Positions 1 through 8,597 of a DNA stretch of 8,597 nucleotides are shown here, piece by piece. Position numbers and translations under genes: made by a program. The DNA comes from Acetobacteraceae bacterium (lineage in GTDB: Bacteria > Pseudomonadota > Alphaproteobacteria > Acetobacterales > Acetobacteraceae): contig JANXRT010000217.1 in assembly GCA_025356735.1 (NCBI GenBank), positions 1 to 8,597 on the forward strand. The letters run 5' to 3'. Within the stretch, counting starts at the first letter, position 1; each line of letters begins with the position of its first letter. Below the pieces are notes generated by a model. It made no database searches, was not told the DNA's origin, and saw nothing but the letters and a program-made list of their open reading frames with translations.

Positions 1-42
1 CTCGGGTCCGCCATAGCGGTGGATGCGTAGCGCGTGGGTCAT
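1..42 (-). CDS. Quinone oxidoreductase-like protein (MDR superfamily), N-terminal fragment
   Basis: Only the first 14 codons are inside the window; the gene continues leftward beyond base 1. The visible peptide is MTHALRIHRYGGPE. The pattern of a short beta strand followed by His/Glu-x-Tyr-Gly-Gly-Pro-Glu is typical of the N-terminus of NADPH:quinone reductases and zinc-type alcohol dehydrogenases of the medium-chain (MDR) superfamily, which transfer hydride from NAD(P)H to quinones or enones in the cytoplasm. The start is supported by a GGAG ribosome binding site at 51-54 on the minus strand, 8 nt before the ATG. Another ATG at 50 is in a frame that stops after three codons. The gene diverges from the SDR gene at 159, so the two may share control. 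The family call rests on a very short peptide and could be wrong in detail. Confidence 0.6.
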   Translation of the reverse strand, partial: MTHALRIHRYGGPE

Positions 43-91
43 GCGGCCATCTCCGATATTCCGGCAAGTGTGACAGAGCGGCGGTTCGACC

Positions 92-110
92 TCAATCAGG
101 CGATGGTTGA
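92..110. promoter_or_regulatory. Imperfect inverted repeat, candidate operator in the divergent intergenic region
   Basis: TCAATCA (92-98) and TGGTTGA (104-110) form an inverted repeat with one mismatch around a 5-nt centre. It lies in the 116-bp gap between the divergent oxidoreductase and SDR genes. A spaced palindrome of about 19 bp is the size expected for a MarR-type dimer site, and a MarR gene lies just beyond the SDR gene. The binding role is inference; chance palindromes of this quality are not rare. Confidence 0.25.
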
Positions 111-158
111 TCCATCCCATGCCGTGCATAGTCGCCGGCAAGGAATGGGAGTTCGCAC

Positions 159-923
159 ATGAAACTGTTCGACATCACGGGCAAGGTCGCGATCGTCACC
201 GGCGGCAATGGCGGCATCGGGCTTGGCATGGCGCGCGGCATGGCCTCGATCGGCGCCGCCATCCTGATCGCCGGCCGCAACGCGGAGAAGTCGGAAGCGG
301 CCGTTGCCGCGCTGCGCGCCATGGGCGCCCGCGCGGAAGGGACGACGGTCGACGTGACCCGGGAAGACCAGTGCGTCGCCATGGTGGGCGAGGCGATCCG
401 GCTGTTCGGGCGCGTCGACATCCTGGTCAACAATGCCGGCATGTCGATCCGCAAGCGCCCGGAGGATTTGTCCGAAGCGGAGTGGCACCAGGTGATGGAT
501 ACCAACCTGACCAGCGCGTTCCTGTGCTGCCGCGCGGTCTATGTGCCGATGAAGACGCAAGGCGGCGGCAAGATCATCAACATCGGATCGATGATGTCGC
601 TGTTCGGCGCGCCTTATGCGACGCCCTATGCGTCGAGCAAGGGCGGCATCATGCAGCTGACAAGATCTTTCGCCACCGCCTGGGCCGCCGACAACATCCA
701 GGTAAACGCCGTGTTGCCAGGCTGGATCGACACCGATCTCACGCGCAACGCCCGCGCCCAGGTCGACCGGCTACACGACAGCGTGCTTGCCCGCACGCCG
801 GCTGGAAGGTGGGGCCATCCCGACGACATGGCCGGCATCGCCGCCTTCCTTGCGGCGCCCGCGTCCGACTTCGTGACCGGCGCCGCCATGGCGGTCGACG
901 GCGGATTTTCGGCTCAGGGGTAG
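159..923 (+). CDS. SDR family NAD(P)-dependent oxidoreductase
   Basis: This is a classical short-chain dehydrogenase/reductase of 254 residues, the usual length for the family. It should be a soluble Rossmann-fold enzyme that oxidises an alcohol or reduces a ketone with NAD(P)(H). The glycine-rich cofactor motif TGGNGGIG is at residues 14-21, NNAG at 91-94, and the catalytic tetrad reads Asn116, Ser144, Tyr157 and Lys161 (YASSK). Arg40 just after the second beta strand suggests a preference for NADP(H); this is inference. The C-terminal AMAVDGGF motif is intact. The ATG at 159 follows a GGGAG ribosome binding site at 147-151, and the N-terminus KLFDITGKVAIVTGG is typical for full-length members. 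Its 3' end overlaps the antisense end of the marR frame. The substrate cannot be told: the sequence is compatible with sugar dehydrogenases of the gluconate or glucose type or with acyl reductases. Confidence 0.93.
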   Translation: MKLFDITGKVAIVTGGNGGIGLGMARGMASIGAAILIAGRNAEKSEAAVAALRAMGARAEGTTVDVTREDQCVAMVGEAIRLFGRVDILVNNAGMSIRKRPEDLSEAEWHQVMDTNLTSAFLCCRAVYVPMKTQGGGKIINIGSMMSLFGAPYATPYASSKGGIMQLTRSFATAWAADNIQVNAVLPGWIDTDLTRNARAQVDRLHDSVLARTPAGRWGHPDDMAGIAAFLAAPASDFVTGAAMAVDGGFSAQG

Positions 924-1466
924 GGCTTGGCCAACCTCCGCCGCATCGCCGGCATGGTGGGCGGCACCATCCGGGCTGGCCTGCGCATCGATCTCGGCAA
1001 CGTGGCCGGTGAGCTTGGAAAGCGTCTTGTGCAGCATCTGCCATTCCTGCTTGTTCAAGCCGGCCGACAGCAGCTCCTCGGTTTTCAGCGCCAACGGCAC
1101 TGCATTGGCATGGATCCCATGGCCCTTGCGCGTCAGGCTCAACAGCCGGCCGCGCCCATCGCTCGGGTCATGTGCCTGCTTGACCAGGCCCCGTGTGACC
1201 AGGCTCGCCGCGGCGCGGCTGACCTTGACCTTGTCCATGGCGGTGGCTTCGCCAACGGCGCTTGGCGAAATGCTCACAAATCGCCCGACGACCGTGAGCA
1301 CGCGCCACTCCGGGATGCTGAGGCCGAATGCCTCGGCATAGCGGCGGCCAAACAGCCGCGAGACGCGTCCCGCCGCCACCGAGAGCCGGTATGGCAAGAA
1401 ATCTTCCAGGTGGAACTCGGTGCCGTTGCCGCCGACGGCCGCAGCCTCGTTCGCTTTGCGTCTCAT
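771..1466 (-). CDS. MarR family transcriptional regulator with C-terminal extension
   Basis: The predicted protein has 231 residues. MarR proteins are dimeric winged-helix DNA-binding repressors, often released from DNA by small aromatic or oxidising ligands. The dimerisation helix and core start around residue 20 (EDFLPYRLSVAAGRVSRLF). The helix-turn-helix spans about 68-95, with the recognition helix near DKVKVSRAAASLV. The wing at about 99-120 carries the conserved DPSDGRGR turn. The MarR fold is complete by about residue 162, within the 140-180 residues usual for the family. The remaining 70 residues are Gly/Ala/Arg/His-rich, show no domain I recognise, and from residue 182 are encoded antisense to the end of the SDR gene (771-923). 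This tail may be read-through after loss of an earlier stop rather than a functional domain. The ATG at 1466 is preferred over a TTG at 1490 because GGAG lies 9 nt before the ATG. The gene converges on the SDR gene and could control the oxidoreductase/SDR pair or itself. Confidence 0.85.
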   Translation of the reverse strand: MRRKANEAAAVGGNGTEFHLEDFLPYRLSVAAGRVSRLFGRRYAEAFGLSIPEWRVLTVVGRFVSISPSAVGEATAMDKVKVSRAAASLVTRGLVKQAHDPSDGRGRLLSLTRKGHGIHANAVPLALKTEELLSAGLNKQEWQMLHKTLSKLTGHVAEIDAQASPDGAAHHAGDAAEVGQALPLSRKSAVDRHGGAGHEVGRGRRKEGGDAGHVVGMAPPSSRRAGKHAVV

Positions 1467-1475
1467 GTGAAACCA

Positions 1476-1479
1476 CTCC
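1476..1479 (-). promoter_or_regulatory. Ribosome binding site deciding the marR start
   Basis: GGAG on the minus strand lies 9 nt before the ATG at 1466. It falls inside the longer frame that would start at TTG 1490, so it argues for the shorter 231-residue protein. The eight extra residues of the longer form (LGLEWFH after the start) add nothing recognisable to the MarR fold. Confidence 0.6.
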
Positions 1480-1494
1480 AATCCAAGCAACGCC

Positions 1495-1526
1495 GATATA
1501 CCAGCAGGTTCTGTTCCAGCAGGAAC
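1495..1526 (-). promoter_or_regulatory. Candidate marR promoter with overlapping repeats
   Basis: Read on the minus strand, TGGTATATC (1503-1495) is an extended -10 element: TG, one base, then TATATC. It would start transcription near 1488, about 20 nt before the marR ATG. The -35 region is poor. Covering this region are two direct copies of CCAGCAGG (plus strand 1501-1508 and 1516-1523, period 15). There is also a perfect small palindrome, GTTCC-AGCA-GGAAC (1513-1526). Such repeats over a promoter would suit autorepression by MarR. The elements are visible; their function is inferred. Confidence 0.35.
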
Positions 1527-1810
1527 GATAAACCCCGTTCAGGCATCAACCCGGCATGGCGTGTTCGCCCGAGATTGAAACGCCTTCGATCTCACATGGT
1601 TGCCACTTCGCCGCGACCATACGCCAGAACAATAAGAACCCTGGGCCATAGACCGATGCGTTCATGGCTGGCGAAATCGGCTCGAAACCGTCGCAACCGG
1701 AACTCATCGCCGTCCGCGGCCGCGGATTCGGCGGATATTTCAAGCAACATCGTGCGCAATCGACTGTCGCGCAATAGCCATCGTCATCGCCGGCGCACGG
1801 AATTTTGCGT

Positions 1811-1830
1811 GTCGGCCGACCGGCCGGTCG
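1811..1830. repeat. Two overlapping perfect palindromes
   Basis: GTCGGCCGAC (1811-1820) is a perfect 10-bp palindrome. It overlaps CGACCGGCCGGTCG (1817-1830), a perfect 14-bp palindrome. They sit in the gene-free region about 140 bp upstream of the small ORF. They could be an operator or a small hairpin. In GC-rich DNA such CG-rich palindromes can arise by chance, so no function is claimed. Confidence 0.4.
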
Positions 1831-1968
1831 ATCCCCTCGCCGGCTGAGCGTGCGGGCTGCGGGATCGAGGACCTATGCGTCAGCCAGCCGAATGGATCAG
1901 GCCCGATGTCAAGCAACGCTTTGCATCCGGCCGCATTCAGTATCGGCTAGCACGGGGGATGATTCGAG

Positions 1969-2142
1969 ATGAAACAGCCGCATACCGAAAAAGATATCGA
2001 CCATACTGACGATCAACAGAACACCGGCAACCACAAGAAGCCGGATGCCAAGGACAAGGGCGGTGCCGACCGCTTTGGCGGCACCCGCGCGGGTGCCGAA
2101 AACGTGGAGCCGGCAAAGCCGGACGGTGCGCCTCGCAAGTAG
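1969..2142 (+). CDS. Small hydrophilic hypothetical protein (57 aa)
   Basis: I do not recognise this protein. It starts MKQPHTEKDIDHTDDQ and ends AKPDGAPRK, 57 residues in all. It is very rich in Lys, Asp, Gly, Ala and Pro. It contains no Leu, Cys, Trp or Tyr and only one Ile, one Val and one Phe, so it should be soluble and largely disordered, with no signal peptide or membrane segment. The ATG has a purine-rich GGGGGA at 1954-1959, 9 nt upstream, as a plausible ribosome binding site. The frame ends in TAG immediately before a strong hairpin terminator, as expected of a real gene. Small disordered charged proteins like this are often stress-related in alphaproteobacteria, but that is only an analogy. 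It converges on hppA. Confidence 0.55.
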   Translation: MKQPHTEKDIDHTDDQQNTGNHKKPDAKDKGGADRFGGTRAGAENVEPAKPDGAPRK

Positions 2143-2146
2143 GATC

Positions 2147-2180
2147 AACAGGGGCGGCGGTTCTTCCGGCCGCCCCTGTT
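2147..2180. terminator. Bidirectional hairpin terminator between the small ORF and hppA
   Basis: AACAGGGGCGGC (2147-2158) is perfectly complementary to GCCGCCCCTGTT (2169-2180) around a 10-nt loop, giving a 12-bp stem that is mostly G:C. It begins 5 nt after the stop of the 57-residue ORF and ends 10 nt from the hppA stop, so it can serve both convergent genes. The U-tract is short on either side, which is common in GC-rich bacteria. Confidence 0.75.
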
Positions 2181-2189
2181 GCTTCAGGC

Positions 2190-4286
<2,097 letters not shown>

Positions 4287-4335
4287 CCTGAACGATCCCC
4301 GTTTCGATGTGGCGCCAATCCAGGACGCAGGGTGG

Positions 4336-4363
4336 CTTTTAGATCAAGCTCCCGGTTGGTCAA
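4336..4363 (-). promoter_or_regulatory. Candidate hppA promoter
   Basis: On the minus strand TTGACC (4363-4358) matches five of six bases of the -35 consensus. It is followed after 16 nt by TAAAAG (4341-4336), four of six for the -10. Transcription would start near 4329, leaving a leader of about 43 nt before the hppA ATG. This is the best sigma70-like match in the hppA upstream region; no start-site data support it. Confidence 0.45.
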
Positions 4364-4385
4364 GCGCCGCAGGCAGTGAGAAAGG

Positions 4386-4424
4386 TTGGGCTCTGCCCAA
4401 ACCCGCCAGGGGAAGCGCCCCTGG
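4386..4424 (+). repeat. REP-like unit A (two hairpins)
   Basis: The first hairpin is TTGGGC-TCT-GCCCAA (4386-4400). The second is CCAGGGG-AAGCG-CCCCTGG (4406-4424). They are joined by ACCCG. Unit B (4450-4487) carries the same two hairpins in the opposite orientation, so the pair forms one large inverted repeat. G/C-rich two-hairpin units like these are typical of REP/BIME-type dispersed intergenic repeats. Copy number elsewhere in the genome cannot be seen here. Confidence 0.7.
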
Positions 4425-4428
4425 ACGC

Positions 4429-4491
4429 GCCTTACTTAGGGGATGCGCTCCCGGGCGCTTCCCGGGCGGGGCCAGGGGCAGAGCCCCAGCC

Positions 4492-4496
<5 letters not shown>
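4429..4496. repeat. 8-bp direct repeats flanking REP-like unit B
   Basis: GCCTTACT occurs at 4429-4436 and again at 4489-4496, exactly bracketing the 52 bp that contain unit B. The right copy includes the htpG stop codon (TAA on the minus strand). This could be a target-site duplication left by insertion of unit B, or a small tandem duplication. An 8-mer match can also be chance. Confidence 0.35.
4450..4487 (-). repeat. REP-like unit B (two hairpins, inverted relative to unit A)
   Basis: On the plus strand CCCGGG-CGCTT-CCCGGG (4450-4466) is followed by GGGGC-AGA-GCCCC (4475-4487). Read on the minus strand these match unit A in order: first a TCT-loop hairpin, then an AAGCG-loop hairpin. The loops and the linker CCCGCC are kept, while stem bases differ in a compensating way. 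The unit ends 4 bases past the htpG stop, so its hairpins probably also end htpG transcription. Confidence 0.7.
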
Positions 4497-6315
<1,819 letters not shown>

Positions 6316-6344
6316 CGTCAGCTCCTGTCGTCTGTCACGGCCGC

Positions 6345-6373
6345 CATATGCACAGCGCCGCGCAACATTTCAA
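6345..6373 (-). promoter_or_regulatory. Candidate htpG promoter
   Basis: Read on the minus strand, TTGAAA (6373-6368) and CATATG (6350-6345) are separated by exactly 17 nt. Transcription would start near 6338, about 22 nt before the ATG. The -35 resembles the TTGAA part of heat-shock (RpoH) promoters, which would suit htpG, but the -10 is only a partial match to either RpoH or housekeeping consensus. Heat regulation is inferred from the gene family. Confidence 0.4.
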
Positions 6374-6422
6374 TCGCTTACCCATGGCCGGCGAACGGTC
6401 GCGTGTGATGGGGCTTGCCTGC

Positions 6423-6448
6423 GGCGGCTGGACTTGCATTCGGCCGCC
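6423..6448 (+). repeat. Small hairpin upstream of the helicase start
   Basis: GGCGGC (6423-6428) and GCCGCC (6443-6448) can pair around a 14-nt loop that ends 20 nt before the helicase ATG. The helicase lacks a clear ribosome binding site, so a leader structure could matter if transcription starts upstream. The arms are simple GC-rich hexamers and chance is likely. Confidence 0.25.
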
Positions 6449-6468
6449 GAACCCCCAAACATCTTTCC

Positions 6469-8597
<2,129 letters not shown>

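Larger units (their letters stand above)
1491..1968. other. 478-bp intergenic region without a supported gene
   Basis: This stretch lies between the marR start region and the small ORF at 1969. Apart from the marR promoter elements at its left end and the palindromes near 1811-1830, I see no gene. Short open frames on the minus strand (1743-1546 and 1774-1592) begin with TTG, lack ribosome binding sites and resemble nothing I know. I cannot exclude a decayed gene or a small RNA. Confidence 0.5.

Noticed and set aside
107..1012. Open frame of 301 codons overlapping the SDR gene in another frame
   Set aside because: The SDR frame at 159-923 carries every catalytic motif and a ribosome binding site. 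The other frame gives an Arg/His-rich sequence without a family.
1488..1490. TTG as an upstream start for marR
   Set aside because: The GGAG ribosome binding site at 1479-1476 lies downstream of it and is well placed for the ATG at 1466.
1546..1774. Two short minus-strand frames of 65 and 60 codons in the gene-free region
   Set aside because: Both start with TTG, lack ribosome binding sites, overlap each other and match nothing recognised.
4386..4487. CRISPR-like repeat array
   Set aside because: There are only two units, in opposite orientation, with internal hairpins and no regular spacers or cas genes. They fit REP-like elements instead.

Overview
This window looks like ordinary chromosomal DNA from a GC-rich alphaproteobacterium. 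The strongest taxonomic hint is the SUV3-like helicase at the right end, a type common in Alphaproteobacteria. The K+-independent H+-pyrophosphatase and the G/C-rich intergenic hairpin repeats fit a Rhodospirillales-like or rhizobial relative. The exact taxon is inference.

Left part (1-1968). The first 42 bases hold the start of a leftward gene whose 14 visible residues resemble a quinone oxidoreductase of the MDR superfamily. Diverging from it is a complete short-chain dehydrogenase/reductase (SDR, 159-923). Converging on the SDR is a MarR-family regulator (1466-771). Its frame runs about 150 nt past the end of the MarR fold into the antisense of the SDR 3' end. The divergent oxidoreductase/SDR region and the marR upstream region each carry small repeats that could be regulator sites. 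This makes a plausible locally regulated redox locus, but the regulation is unproven. The 478 bp upstream of marR hold no gene I can support.

Middle part (1969-4491). A 57-residue, very hydrophilic ORF (1969-2142) converges on hppA (4286-2190). They share a 12-bp perfect hairpin that can act as a bidirectional terminator. hppA encodes a complete proton-pumping membrane pyrophosphatase with the Lys/Thr signature of the K+-independent class. It couples pyrophosphate hydrolysis to proton export. A reasonable promoter lies just upstream of it.

Between hppA and htpG lies a 102-bp compound inverted repeat: two REP-like units, each of two hairpins, facing each other. The stems differ between units while the loops are kept. 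This is the most unusual non-coding structure in the window.

Right part (4492-8597). htpG (6315-4492) encodes the Hsp90 chaperone, with a good ribosome binding site and a candidate promoter. Divergent from it, a large SUV3-like RNA/DNA helicase gene starts at 6469 and runs off the right edge with 709 codons visible.

I see no CRISPR array, tRNA, rRNA, insertion sequence, phage gene or defence system. I found no convincing new multi-gene system. The observations most worth following are the covarying REP-like pair, the marR/SDR antisense overlap and the unrecognised 57-residue protein.
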